64,000 bases of DNA from Endomicrobiales bacterium (GCA_016930715.1 JAFGGC010000026.1:1-64000), one strand, 5' to 3'. Shown: positions 40,946 to 49,869, counted from the stretch's first letter. Numbers and translations: made by a program. Notes: generated from the sequence alone by a model not told the origin.

Positions 40946-42385
40946 TTATATGGCCCTCCTTTTAAAGAATATATTGATGAATGTCTTATACTCGTAAATT
41001 GTAAAAGTTTTTAAAGCTACCAGGGAAGCGCAATAGACAATAAAACCCGCAAAGAAACGCAAGAAAAGGTTATGGCCTGTTAGCAATTTCAATACAACAA
41101 CCATAAGTACGGTTGCTGCGATGGGTTTAAAGAGTGATAAATTCAGTTTCAAGGGAGTTATTTTCATGTGAACCACAAGGCAGCAACACGTAAGAATAAA
41201 AAAATTCGTTACTGAACGTCCAACGGCAGCCCCCGTATGTCCGAAATAGACGATTAATGGAACAGCCGCGAGAAAGGTTATTAGTACTGCAGCCCAGTTT
41301 ATTCTAGCTATAAACCTTTGAGATCTTGCGCTTTGCATTACAGTAACGAAAAATGATCCTAAGAATTGAAAAGCGAAGGCGACAAAAATAAAAGCCATGG
41401 TTTTTGAGGCGGGCAGGTATTGATTACCATATATAAATGTTACTATCTGTTGCGAAAGGATTATGCCCCCCGCAGTAAACGGAAGAAGAAATACGATGCT
41501 GAACCAAAAGATCTTGTTAACATAATGCCTGAATGTTTCAACAGGCTTCTCGTTAAGCATCGAAAAGAAAGGATAAAGGACTTTATTTATGTTTGATATT
41601 ATAAAAAGCATACCTGTAAATATTGTTAGGACAACACCATAGTATCCTGTTTCCGCAGGACCTTTAAGCCATCGTAAAAATAGAATATCTGTGTTGGCAA
41701 AAATAACGCCAGCTAAAGCAGCGAGCATATAATGGTGGCTTTCGTGTATTATTGAATAATTGGGGGAAGGCAGAGGCCATTTAAGAGGTACTATTGATTT
41801 TGTAAGTTTCAGGAAACTGATTAGAAAAAGCAGATAAATCGATATACAGTATACCGCGTTTGTAGATTGAATATTCAGTAATCCAATAAAGTAAAGAGTT
41901 GTTATTAGTATCAGTACAAAAAATGCAAAAAAGAATTCCCACAATGCAGAAAAGAAGAAATACCCGTGAGCATTAAAGAAAGAATCAAATACCATGAAAT
42001 ATGATCTGCCCGAGGCATAAATTGCGCTGGCTATTATTATAAGTTTGTTATAGATAGCAATATGTAAAGTCAGAATAAGAATAACAATTGATATCACTAT
42101 AAACGCATAAATAATAGTCTTGAGCGTTAAAATCTGTTTGAGCCAATTTGAGGAATCATCCTTTTTCCTGGCAACTTCGCCTATTACATACGGAGACATT
42201 CCGAAATCACTTAAGATTACTAGGATATTTGATAAAGATATAAAAACAGTGAATTGTCCAAATTGAGTTTGCCCAATATGACGGGCTATTATTGCTGATG
42301 TTATGATTGCAAGAAGTCGTGATATTACAGTAGATATATTAAGATAGACGGTATTTTTTACTATTGATTTTAGCGCAGTGCTCAT
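40946..42385 (-). CDS. Wzx-type polysaccharide flippase
   Basis: 479 aa with about fourteen hydrophobic helices and no catalytic motif. Opening SIVKNTVYLNISTVISRLLA plus RHIGQTQFGQFTVFISLSNI is the MVF/PST signature of lipid-linked oligosaccharide exporters. Expected to flip the undecaprenyl-linked repeat unit to the periplasm. Markedly AT-rich, as is common for wzx genes and also consistent with recent acquisition. Located directly after ugd. Confidence 0.9.
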   Translation of the reverse strand: MSTALKSIVKNTVYLNISTVISRLLAIITSAIIARHIGQTQFGQFTVFISLSNILVILSDFGMSPYVIGEVARKKDDSSNWLKQILTLKTIIYAFIVISIVILILTLHIAIYNKLIIIASAIYASGRSYFMVFDSFFNAHGYFFFSALWEFFFAFFVLILITTLYFIGLLNIQSTNAVYCISIYLLFLISFLKLTKSIVPLKWPLPSPNYSIIHESHHYMLAALAGVIFANTDILFLRWLKGPAETGYYGVVLTIFTGMLFIISNINKVLYPFFSMLNEKPVETFRHYVNKIFWFSIVFLLPFTAGGIILSQQIVTFIYGNQYLPASKTMAFIFVAFAFQFLGSFFVTVMQSARSQRFIARINWAAVLITFLAAVPLIVYFGHTGAAVGRSVTNFFILTCCCLVVHMKITPLKLNLSLFKPIAATVLMVVVLKLLTGHNLFLRFFAGFIVYCASLVALKTFTIYEYKTFINIFFKRRAI

Positions 42386-42394
42386 AAGAATGTT

Positions 42395-43705
42395 TTAGAA
42401 AATACTGTTTTCCCAGCCGCCGATGGCCCTGTATACAAAACCCAACGATTTAATGGTTTTAGGGTCAAGCAAATTGCGGCCATCAATAATTGTAGGCGAT
42501 TTCATGAGTTTCTTTATCATTTTGTAATCAAGCCTCTTGAAAGCGTCCCATTCGGTCACGACCGCAAGGCAGTCCGCGTTCTTTACCGCGTCATAGGCGT
42601 CCCTGGCGTAGTAAACCGAAGGCATTGTCTCTTTCGCCCTTTTCATTGCAACGGGGTCATAGGCCCTGACCTTGGCGCCTTGTTCAACAAGCATTTTGAT
42701 GATGTCAATGGAGGGCGCGGAGCGCATGTCGTCGGTATCGGGCTTGAACGAAAGCCCGAGGACCGCAATGGTCTTGTCCTTTAGTATCCAAATGTTATCC
42801 TCTATTTTCTTTACGAACGAATGCTTCTGCGACTCGTTTATCTCTTTTACGACCTCGAGAAGCTTAAAATCATAACCAAGTTTTTTCGATATCCAAAGGA
42901 AACCGCTTAAATCCTTCGGAAAACACGACCCTCCGAAACCAATGCCTGCGTTAAGGAAGGCCTTGCCTATGCGCTTGTCAAGGCCCATGCCTTCGGCAAC
43001 CTTGACTATGTTTGCTCCGGACTTTTCGCAGATATTCGCCACTGCATTTATAAAAGATATTTTGAGCGCAAGAAAAGAGTTCGATGCGTGTTTTATTATT
43101 TCCGCGCTCTTTATGTCCGTCACGAGTACCGGCGCCTTGATGGTCGAATATATTTCCTTGAGCATTTTTTCGGCTTTTGGAGAATTCACCCCGATAACGA
43201 TTCTGTCCGGATGGAAGGTGTCATCCAGCGCTGAGCCTTCCCTAAGGAATTCGGGATTAGACGCTATGTCAAAAGGGACGTTTTTTTTCAGGTTCCTTTT
43301 TATGGTCAGCTCGACACGCTCGGCTGTTTCTACGGGTACGGTGGATTTATCTACGATCAGCTTGTAAGACGTCATATTCTGGGCTATTTCCCTGGCAACC
43401 GCCTCGACGTAATAGAGGTCCACCGAACCGTCCGGTTTCGGAGGCGTGTTGACGGCAATGAAAATAATCTCGGAAGCCTTTGTCGGGCCCGCGAGGTCGG
43501 TTGAAAACGACAAACGTTTGCTGCGCGTGTTCTTGCGTATCAACGCTTCAAGGCCCGGCTCGTAAATAGGGACCTGCCCTTTTTTAAGAAGCTCGATTTT
43601 TGATTTGTTGTTGTCAACGCAGACTACTTTGTGGCCCAGCTCTGCCAGGCAGGTGCCGGTCACAAGACCCACGTAACCGCTTCCGACAATAGCTATTTTT
43701 CTCAT
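42395..43705 (-). CDS. UDP-glucose/GDP-mannose 6-dehydrogenase
   Basis: 436 aa, typical of UDP-glucose 6-dehydrogenase (Ugd/TuaD); GDP-mannose dehydrogenase is possible. NAD Rossmann motif IVGSGYVGLVTGTCLAELGH at the N-terminus, central NPEFLREGSALDD and the catalytic cysteine in GFGGSCFPKDLSGF (near residue 260), and the C-terminal VLGLSFKPDTDDMRSAPS. Supplies UDP-glucuronate or a related uronic acid donor. It is the first gene of the 20-kb polysaccharide transcription unit, behind a clear promoter. Confidence 0.93.
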   Translation of the reverse strand: MRKIAIVGSGYVGLVTGTCLAELGHKVVCVDNNKSKIELLKKGQVPIYEPGLEALIRKNTRSKRLSFSTDLAGPTKASEIIFIAVNTPPKPDGSVDLYYVEAVAREIAQNMTSYKLIVDKSTVPVETAERVELTIKRNLKKNVPFDIASNPEFLREGSALDDTFHPDRIVIGVNSPKAEKMLKEIYSTIKAPVLVTDIKSAEIIKHASNSFLALKISFINAVANICEKSGANIVKVAEGMGLDKRIGKAFLNAGIGFGGSCFPKDLSGFLWISKKLGYDFKLLEVVKEINESQKHSFVKKIEDNIWILKDKTIAVLGLSFKPDTDDMRSAPSIDIIKMLVEQGAKVRAYDPVAMKRAKETMPSVYYARDAYDAVKNADCLAVVTEWDAFKRLDYKMIKKLMKSPTIIDGRNLLDPKTIKSLGFVYRAIGGWENSIF

Positions 43706-43741
43706 CGTTTCCCTCTTTTCATCGGTTGATTAAATAAAAAT

Positions 43742-43770
43742 ATTATAGAAAATACGGCATTAATTGACAA
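43742..43770 (-). promoter_or_regulatory. Promoter of the ugd-led polysaccharide operon
   Basis: Minus strand: TTGTCA (43770-43765), 17-nt spacer, perfect TATAAT (43747-43742). The predicted start is near 43735, about 30 nt before the ATG at 43705, with GAGGGAAAC as ribosome binding site. It lies in the gap right after the O-antigen ligase gene, so the cluster has at least two transcription starts. Confidence 0.75.
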
Positions 43771-43792
43771 TCAGGTTCTTTCGAGCGCTGCA

Positions 43793-45193
43793 TCAAGCAA
43801 GAGCGTTTTGGCTTGCGGTATTGTCCTCCGTGCCCTGCTGCGATAGTACACCAACTACTATGGCCGTAAGAAACCAGAAAGGCTCCATAATCCTTATGAT
43901 CACGAACGTGTTGACCGCTAAAGACTGGACCAAAAGACCTATGACACTTGCCATCAACCCGAGTGAGAGTCCCTTGGTCAGCCAGTCGTCGGATTCCTTG
44001 TGTAGCCTGAAGGCGTTTTTCCCTATTGACCAGATCAGCCACAGGAAAGCCATCGTCCCGAGAAGGCCGATCTCGCCTAAAAAAAGCGGTATCTGAGCGT
44101 CGACTATCCCCACGCCCGTTATGCCAAAACCGGTAAAGGGTTCTTTGGGAAGCCATTCGGTATAGGTTTTTTTCCAGCTCAAAACGCGCAGCCTTCCCGA
44201 AGAGCCTTTCTTGAAAGCAGCAGTGGCGAACTCCGATCCGTATTGCTCTCTGAATTCCAGTTGTTCCTCGAATTTCTGAACGACCTTGTCCACTTGTCTG
44301 GGGAACAGCACCGGAGAAAGCAGGAGCCCGATTCCGAGAATCAGTCCGAGGTTCACTCTGTTGCGCTTGGCAAACAATAATATCGCCGCGCAGAGCGGAA
44401 TGAAGCCCAAGAACGAAGACCTTGAGAAAGTATATAAGAATATGGGCAGGACGAATACGAAGCTTCCTATGAACAGAAAACGCAGCTGCTGGCTGGGCGC
44501 GTAGACGAAAAGCGATAACAGTACCGCTATCACTATAAGCATGTAACCGCCGAGCGAAGCGGGTTCCCCGCCCGTGCCGCTCACCGGGTTGATGTCAAAA
44601 GGGGCGTAGAGCCTGTCGACCCTTCCGATGAGGAAGTAACCGTGCAGGCAGACAAGTATCATCGTTATGAAACACGCGATGAGCAGCTTTCTTACCTGGT
44701 CCCGGTCCCTCACTATATTGGCCGTCATTATGTAGAGAAAGAAGTATTCGATGTATTTAAGGACGTAGAAAGAGGATTTTACCGGCGAAACGTATCCCTG
44801 CAGGATGCCTTTAACCGTGAAGACGACGCATATGACAGTGAAAAGAGATATCTGAAGATTTATCGGGGTTTTTCTGAAAAGCCCTATGTCTTTTTTTATC
44901 GCCATGTTGGCGAACCAGACAAGGAAAAGCGTTACTATCAGGAAATCGTCTATCCTGACCGCGACGACCCTTCCGGGAAGATTGGCAAGCTGCACTTCGG
45001 GCGACAAAAGCATCGAAAAAGCGAGGATTATTATGCCGTAGAAAGGGCTCATGAACGCCAGTATCGCGAACAGTATCGCCCCGGTAACCGCTATCTGGGT
45101 GGTGATTTTGATTTTCGTGATTATGAGGCCCATAAGGACCCCAAGAAGTAGCAGCAGGGAGTATATGAGAGTTCTTACCAGGGTGAGTTCCAT
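43793..45193 (-). CDS. O-antigen ligase / polymerase family protein
   Basis: 466 aa, about eleven membrane helices and a larger periplasmic loop with GSSGRLRVLSWKKTYTEWL followed by PFTGFGITGVGI, which is the Wzy_C/RfaL region shared by O-antigen ligases and Wzy polymerases. Either repeat-unit polymerisation (Wzy) or ligation to lipid (WaaL) is possible; because the neighbours are Wzc and Wza, polymerase is the more likely role. It ends 23 nt before the ugd promoter. Confidence 0.85.
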   Translation of the reverse strand: MELTLVRTLIYSLLLLLGVLMGLIITKIKITTQIAVTGAILFAILAFMSPFYGIIILAFSMLLSPEVQLANLPGRVVAVRIDDFLIVTLFLVWFANMAIKKDIGLFRKTPINLQISLFTVICVVFTVKGILQGYVSPVKSSFYVLKYIEYFFLYIMTANIVRDRDQVRKLLIACFITMILVCLHGYFLIGRVDRLYAPFDINPVSGTGGEPASLGGYMLIVIAVLLSLFVYAPSQQLRFLFIGSFVFVLPIFLYTFSRSSFLGFIPLCAAILLFAKRNRVNLGLILGIGLLLSPVLFPRQVDKVVQKFEEQLEFREQYGSEFATAAFKKGSSGRLRVLSWKKTYTEWLPKEPFTGFGITGVGIVDAQIPLFLGEIGLLGTMAFLWLIWSIGKNAFRLHKESDDWLTKGLSLGLMASVIGLLVQSLAVNTFVIIRIMEPFWFLTAIVVGVLSQQGTEDNTASQNALA

Positions 45194-45233
45194 TTTGAAG
45201 GTTTAGGGAACTAAGGTGCGGCTTCTTTGTTAA

Positions 45234-47141
45234 TCAGGTCTTGCTTTCCTTTTCCTTGCCGTCGCGCGAATAATACTTGTAGGAGTAATAGTAGCTGTAG
45301 CCGTACCCGTAATAGTTGCCCATATCGGAAGTCTTCACGTTGTTGAGCACTACTCCCAAAACCGGCATTCTCACGTTCGTGAGCTGGTCCTTGGCCCGCT
45401 TGAGGGCACGGCGGGCCATCCTGCCGACCTGATAGACGATGATGGTACCTGTGGCGTAAGCGCTTGTAACCATAGGGTCGGCGAAAAGCAGGACGGGAGG
45501 GCTGTCTATTATCACGAGCTCATACTGCTCCGTTATTTCCTTCATTATTGATTTGAACTGGGCCGAATTGAGCACCTCAAGAGGATTCTGCAATGACGGG
45601 CCGGAAGTGATGATGCTGAGGTTCTCGATGCCCGGAGAGCGGAGCACTTGTTCGGTCCCTATCCCGCCCATCAGGAAGTCCGTTGTGGTCTTGACTATCT
45701 CCTTGAGAGATTTGTTGTTCAGCACGCTGTCGGCAAGCCCGGGCGTGCGCGTGATGCCGAAAAGCATGTGCAGGGTAGGCCTGCGCAGGTCGGCCTCCAT
45801 CAGGAGCGTCTTTATGCCGGACTGGGCGGCAGTAAGAGCGAAATTGCTCGCGGTGAGGGTTTTCCCTTCTCCTATGCCCGCGCTCGTGATGGCTAATATT
45901 TTTGCTTTGCCCGACGCTTCCTTTGAAAACGCGAATTTAAGATTGGTCAGCATCGTGTGGTAAGATTCAACGAAAGGGGCCTTTGCCTCGTGGAAAAAAG
46001 TAAGGCGGGACCTCATTGTGTTAACGCGCTGGTCCCTCGACTGACGTCCCCTGATCACAGGGATGGCTCTAGCTTCCGTCTCGACGTGCGGAATTATGCC
46101 GAGGACGGGAAGCTCGAGGTATTTTTCCACGTCCTCTATCGTGCCGATTGACGTGTCAAGGTTCTCTATGACGAGCGCGAGGACAAATCCGACAAATATC
46201 CCTAAAAACAGACCGAGCGACATATTCATCGTTTTGTTGGGTTTTATAGGATAAGTCGGCTCTAAGGCGGGCGTCACGATGAAAGCGGACTGAACGCGGT
46301 CGGCTTCCGATATCTGTGCTTCCTTGAACCGTTTGGCAAGCAGCGTGTACAGTTCTTCGTTTATTTTAACTTCCCTCGAAAGCCTCGCATATTCTAGTTC
46401 CTCGGCCGGCAGCTGCCTCATTTCATTCTCTATGTTTTCCGTCTGTTGCCGTATTTTCTGTATTTCGGGGTGTTGTTCCGTGTATTTCTTCAGGAGCTCG
46501 CTTTTTTTGTTCTCGAGGTCCATCAGGCGCTGGGATAGGAAGCCTCCGATACCCTTTGCCCCGCTCTGTTCGGTGTATTTGCGGAGCTTGTCCTCGCTTT
46601 TCTTGAGCTTCATCTCGGCGTCGCTGACCTGTATTTCGATGAATTCCCTGAGTTCCCTCGCCCTGCGGGACCGGTCCTCGATGCCCTTCTGGATGTATAC
46701 TTCGGCCATCGTGTTGGCAAGCTTCGCCGTTTCCGATGGGTCGGAAGAGATGGCGAATATGTTTATAAGGTTGGTGTCGCCGACACGTTCGGCGTTAATC
46801 TTTCCCTGTATGCCGGATACAATTCCCTGCCTTTCGCCTTCCGAGGACGAGGACGATACGAGCCCAAGTTTTTTAGCGGCAAGTTCGGCCACGACGGCGC
46901 TTTTTATGATTTTTACCTCCGTGTTCATCGCGGTGTAGACGTCGAACATCTCCGTTGCCACGCCAGGTATCGCGAGGTTCGGCTCCACCTTGACTGTGGC
47001 CATGGCCTGGTATATCTGCGTCTGCAGGTTGGTGAATATTATTACGGAGCCGAGAACGGCTATCAGCGTGAAAAAGATAATCCATCTTCTTCTTTTTATG
47101 ATTCGCCAGTAATCCTGTATGCTCAGTTCATATTGCGCCAT
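45234..47141 (-). CDS. Wzc-like polysaccharide chain-length regulator and tyrosine autokinase
   Basis: 635 aa. N-terminal Wzz domain between two membrane helices (residues about 17-37 and 305-325) with a long periplasmic coiled coil (EMKLKKSEDKLRKYTEQSG and the LKKYTEQHPEIQ region). The cytoplasmic BY-kinase domain has Walker A TSAGIGEGKTLTASNFA, Walker A' LLMEADLRRPT and Walker B LVIIDSPPVLLF. The C-terminal tail has the tyrosine cluster YGYGYSYYYSYKYYS, the site of autophosphorylation. AGGGG precedes the ATG at 47141. Works with the Wza-like exporter encoded just upstream to control polymer length and export. Confidence 0.93.
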   Translation of the reverse strand: MAQYELSIQDYWRIIKRRRWIIFFTLIAVLGSVIIFTNLQTQIYQAMATVKVEPNLAIPGVATEMFDVYTAMNTEVKIIKSAVVAELAAKKLGLVSSSSSEGERQGIVSGIQGKINAERVGDTNLINIFAISSDPSETAKLANTMAEVYIQKGIEDRSRRARELREFIEIQVSDAEMKLKKSEDKLRKYTEQSGAKGIGGFLSQRLMDLENKKSELLKKYTEQHPEIQKIRQQTENIENEMRQLPAEELEYARLSREVKINEELYTLLAKRFKEAQISEADRVQSAFIVTPALEPTYPIKPNKTMNMSLGLFLGIFVGFVLALVIENLDTSIGTIEDVEKYLELPVLGIIPHVETEARAIPVIRGRQSRDQRVNTMRSRLTFFHEAKAPFVESYHTMLTNLKFAFSKEASGKAKILAITSAGIGEGKTLTASNFALTAAQSGIKTLLMEADLRRPTLHMLFGITRTPGLADSVLNNKSLKEIVKTTTDFLMGGIGTEQVLRSPGIENLSIITSGPSLQNPLEVLNSAQFKSIMKEITEQYELVIIDSPPVLLFADPMVTSAYATGTIIVYQVGRMARRALKRAKDQLTNVRMPVLGVVLNNVKTSDMGNYYGYGYSYYYSYKYYSRDGKEKESKT

Positions 47142-47168
47142 AATACCCCTGAAAAAACTTCAAACTAC

Positions 47169-47233
47169 AATCTCGAATTTCGAAAAGTATCTTCCGGCAT
47201 ATTGACAATTCGAAATTGCATTTTCGAAATTGG
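47169..47233 (-). repeat. Inverted TTTCGAAATT word repeat between the Wza-like and Wzc-like genes
   Basis: Arm 47169-47188 (CAATCTCGAATTTCGAAAAG) and arm 47204-47233 (ACAATTCGAAATTGC, then ATTTTCGAAATTGG) share the TTTCGAAATT/AATTTCGAAA word in opposite orientations. The element fills most of the 98-nt gap between the two coupled export genes; it begins 6 nt past the Wza-like stop and has no T-run. Confidence 0.75.
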
Positions 47234-47239
47234 TTCTAA

Positions 47240-48823
47240 CTATATTCCTCCCCTTATCACCAGTATCAGCGATATGAGCGTCAGCCACGGGAGGATATTC
47301 GAAATGAACCAGCCGGCCGAAGCGATGCTCTTCTTGGGCACGAATATGGTATCGCCCGGCTGAAGCTCGACGTCGTTTTGTTTTCCCTGCAATATTTTTT
47401 TCAGGTTAACCTTCATCACTTTCTGTTCATTGCCTTCGGTCTTTCGTATTATGGAAACCTTTTTCAGCGATGCCGTGTCGGTAAAACCCCCCGCTATTGA
47501 TACGAGCTCAAGGAGTTTGATGCCGGGCCTGTGGTCGTAATAACCCGGGTGCCCGACATCACCCAGCAGGGCGATTTTCGGAGAGCCTTTCTGTACCTCG
47601 ATTATGTCGCCGGGCTCAAGAAGAAAGTCCTTTGAAAAATCCCCGGTGCTGACTATTTCTTCAACGTTCACGGTATGGATCTGACGTTTAGTAGGCGGCC
47701 CCCTGTACACCTTTACTTCCCTGCGGTTCGCGTTCGAACTGAAGCCGCCGATCGAAGATATGAACTCCATCAACCTCTGGTTTTCCTTGTACGGGTATGC
47801 GCCCACCGCCTTGACCTCGCCGGTTATGAACACCTGTCTTCGCGAGAACTGTTTTATAGTTACCGTCACTTGCGGATTGGATATGAATTGCCCGAGTCTT
47901 TCGGACATTTCGGTTTCGAGGGCTTTCACGGTTAGCCCCTTTGCCTGCAGAGAGCCTATCAGCGGGAAAGATATGTTGCCGTCGGGCTGTACTATGACCT
48001 CCCGGGACAATTCCTCAGCCGGATAGATTATTATACCCAGCACGTCCCCTATTTCTATCTGGTAGACGGCTTTAACGGAATCGGCGGCGGACGCCGTGAC
48101 AGTTGAAACCGCGACCTGTTCCGAAGCTGTGCTGACGGTTACCTCTATTATTTCATCCGGACTTTGTTTTTCGGCGGATATTATCCAGAAATTATCCTCC
48201 CTTTTTACCCTGTACGGGGTGTTTTCCCTGAGTTCGGCCGTCGTCCTCACTATGTACGGAGGTTCATCGTCGAACTGTTCCGTTGTCACGTTTGCGAACA
48301 TTCCTTCATTGGGAGATATATCCCGCCCGATGTCGGATACCGTGCTTTTTGCGCCGTAGAAATCAACGACTATTTTAGCGGGTTTTTCAGGGTCGGCGTC
48401 TTTCATAAGGAAGTAATTTGACCTCTCGACGCCTGACGTCATCACGAGGACCCTTGATTCGCCCGGGGTTTCCGTTATAAGGATTTTTTCGACTCTGCCG
48501 ATAGCTTCCGCGGCGGGCGTTGTTTTAGTCTGTTTGGCGGCCGGAGGCCGGACGGAGCTGACCGCGGGCTTGTTTATGGCTTCGAGTTCTCTGTTGAGCG
48601 GGGCGAGGTTCACGCCGGAGTCCTTGTATTTGTTCGATATCCTGTTGAGTATGTAATACTTGTCGTTGGTGTTCAGGTCTTTCTGTTTGGACACTCTTTG
48701 GTAGTATTTGATGTCATTCTGAAGGGTTTCGGAGGTAAGCCGTTCAGAGTACGCCCTCGGGACGGCTAAAAAAAATAGAAGTGCAAGAACGGTAAAAAAT
48801 ATATTATTCCGTTTTATTATCAT
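47240..48823 (-). CDS. Wza-like polysaccharide export protein with AMIN domain
   Basis: 527 aa. Signal peptide MIIKRNNIFFTVLALLFFLA to about residue 27. An AMIN-like domain at about 105-210 (RVLVMTSGVERSNYFLM, PAKIVVDFYGAKS), then the poly_export domain (YQIEIGDVLGIIIYP, VQPDGNISFPLIGSLQAKG) and two SLBB domains (FITGEVKAVGAYPYKE; LGDVGHPGYYDHRPG). It ends in a membrane helix (WFISNILPWLTLISLILVI), the usual Wza position. No lipobox cysteine is seen, unlike classical Wza. The AMIN domain, usually found in cell-wall amidases and secretins, may anchor the exporter to peptidoglycan. Confidence 0.88.
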   Translation of the reverse strand: MIIKRNNIFFTVLALLFFLAVPRAYSERLTSETLQNDIKYYQRVSKQKDLNTNDKYYILNRISNKYKDSGVNLAPLNRELEAINKPAVSSVRPPAAKQTKTTPAAEAIGRVEKILITETPGESRVLVMTSGVERSNYFLMKDADPEKPAKIVVDFYGAKSTVSDIGRDISPNEGMFANVTTEQFDDEPPYIVRTTAELRENTPYRVKREDNFWIISAEKQSPDEIIEVTVSTASEQVAVSTVTASAADSVKAVYQIEIGDVLGIIIYPAEELSREVIVQPDGNISFPLIGSLQAKGLTVKALETEMSERLGQFISNPQVTVTIKQFSRRQVFITGEVKAVGAYPYKENQRLMEFISSIGGFSSNANRREVKVYRGPPTKRQIHTVNVEEIVSTGDFSKDFLLEPGDIIEVQKGSPKIALLGDVGHPGYYDHRPGIKLLELVSIAGGFTDTASLKKVSIIRKTEGNEQKVMKVNLKKILQGKQNDVELQPGDTIFVPKKSIASAGWFISNILPWLTLISLILVIRGGI

Positions 48824-49325
48824 CTGTCAGAGGTTTGACGCTCAAGAATGAGTTCGGAAAGCCCCTGCCGACATTGCAGACCTTCGGGTTGTTCGGGTCG
48901 CGTATGGGTTTCCCGTTGACCACGTAGTTGTAGGCGTAGTCTCCCGGCGCTATGTTGAGGGTTACTTCCCATTTATGGTTCTGGCCTTTTTTCATTGCCT
49001 TGGGGACCCATTCGGTGAAATCCCCTATTATCTGAACCTTGTTGACTTTTGAGTTCCTGTACGTGAATTTTATGTTCCTTGCTGAAGATTTTTCGTCCGC
49101 TCCCTTATTTATGGTTACGACGAGCTGGTCTGAGGCTTTTGTATCATTGGCGGTGTTGGCCGCGGGAAGTTTGACGGTTTCAGCGGTCTGTTCCTGGCGG
49201 GTTTTGGCAGTCGGAGATAACGGTTTGTTATTTAGCGTGTCATAGCGGTAGAGTATTAGACCGAAGGCGAAGACTATCACGACGGCATCGAGGATCAGAA
49301 GCGATATCAGGTTTTTTCTGTTCAT
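48804..49325 (-). CDS. Membrane-anchored protein with CBM48-like domain
   Basis: 173 aa. One N-terminal membrane helix (LISLLILDAVVIVFAFGLIL), a 50-residue linker, then an E-set/CBM48-like fold: IKFTYRNSKVNKVQIIGDFT, EWVPKAMKKGQNHKWEVTLN and GDYAYNYVVNGKPIRDP. Such domains bind alpha-glucans in branching enzymes and AMPK/isoamylase relatives. No enzymatic part is present. It lies between the coiled-coil gene and the Wza-like gene, overlapping both, so it is probably an accessory of the export complex that contacts the polymer or a periplasmic glycan. Confidence 0.8.
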   Translation of the reverse strand: MNRKNLISLLILDAVVIVFAFGLILYRYDTLNNKPLSPTAKTRQEQTAETVKLPAANTANDTKASDQLVVTINKGADEKSSARNIKFTYRNSKVNKVQIIGDFTEWVPKAMKKGQNHKWEVTLNIAPGDYAYNYVVNGKPIRDPNNPKVCNVGRGFPNSFLSVKPLTDDNKTE

Positions 49326-49798
49326 TTATTGCTATCCGAAAGGAGAATGAGGAGCTTGTGTATGCCTTCTATCTTTGCTTCTATAGCCGCGAGCTTTTCG
49401 ATGTCCGAGTGAGCGGTTCCGGCCGGAGCGGCTGGCGCCGAATCGAGTTTAGTTTCGAGCCGCTTGGCGAGCCTTTCGAGATCTGCCGGGCCAACAAGGG
49501 CGGGGATGGTTTTATCAAAAGGCCCCTGTTCTTTAAGTTTTTTTTCGATATTGTCGATCTTGAAAAGGATTTCGTTTATCTGGCTTGACAGTTCCTGAAG
49601 CCTTGCTTCGATCAGGCCGTCCGACGCGTGGGGCGGGGCTTGCGCCTGCGGTTCGTCAAAAACATAATCTTCCTGGGAAAGCTGGCCGGATGTGAGGGAT
49701 TTGATTATCCATATAAGTATGCCGAGGGCGACCAGGAGTACTATGCCCGCGGACAACAGTATCACGTCCTGAAAAAAAAGCGTTAAAAATCTATCCAT
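49322..49798 (-). CDS. Membrane protein with coiled coil, function unknown
   Basis: 158 aa. A membrane helix at about 13-33 (LLSAGIVLLVALGILIWIIK), then a predicted cytoplasmic stretch with two heptad-rich segments (LIEARLQELSSQINEILF, DIEKLAAIEAKIEGIHKLL) separated by a proline-alanine linker. It overlaps the CBM48-like gene by ATGA and is the first gene of the export unit, next to a near-leaderless promoter. I recognise no named family. Confidence 0.75.
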   Translation of the reverse strand: MDRFLTLFFQDVILLSAGIVLLVALGILIWIIKSLTSGQLSQEDYVFDEPQAQAPPHASDGLIEARLQELSSQINEILFKIDNIEKKLKEQGPFDKTIPALVGPADLERLAKRLETKLDSAPAAPAGTAHSDIEKLAAIEAKIEGIHKLLILLSDSNK

Positions 49799-49810
49799 TT
49801 TTCAAAAACA

Positions 49811-49839
49811 AGTATATCTGAAAAAAATTGATTTGTCAA
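49811..49839 (-). promoter_or_regulatory. Promoter of the coiled-coil/CBM48/Wza operon (near-leaderless)
   Basis: Minus strand: perfect TTGACA (49839-49834), 17-nt spacer, TATACT (49816-49811). Only 12 nt separate it from the ATG at 49798, without a Shine-Dalgarno. It overlaps the divergent plus-strand promoter at 49828-49856. Confidence 0.7.
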
Positions 49840-49856
49840 GAAAAAATATGTAAAAT
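49828..49856 (+). promoter_or_regulatory. Promoter of the ABC exporter genes (near-leaderless)
   Basis: TTGATT (49828-49833), 17 nt, TAAAAT (49851-49856). The ATG at 49870 follows 13 nt later with no Shine-Dalgarno. The two back-to-back promoters share their -35 region. Confidence 0.6.
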
Positions 49857-49869
49857 CATATGCAAATAT

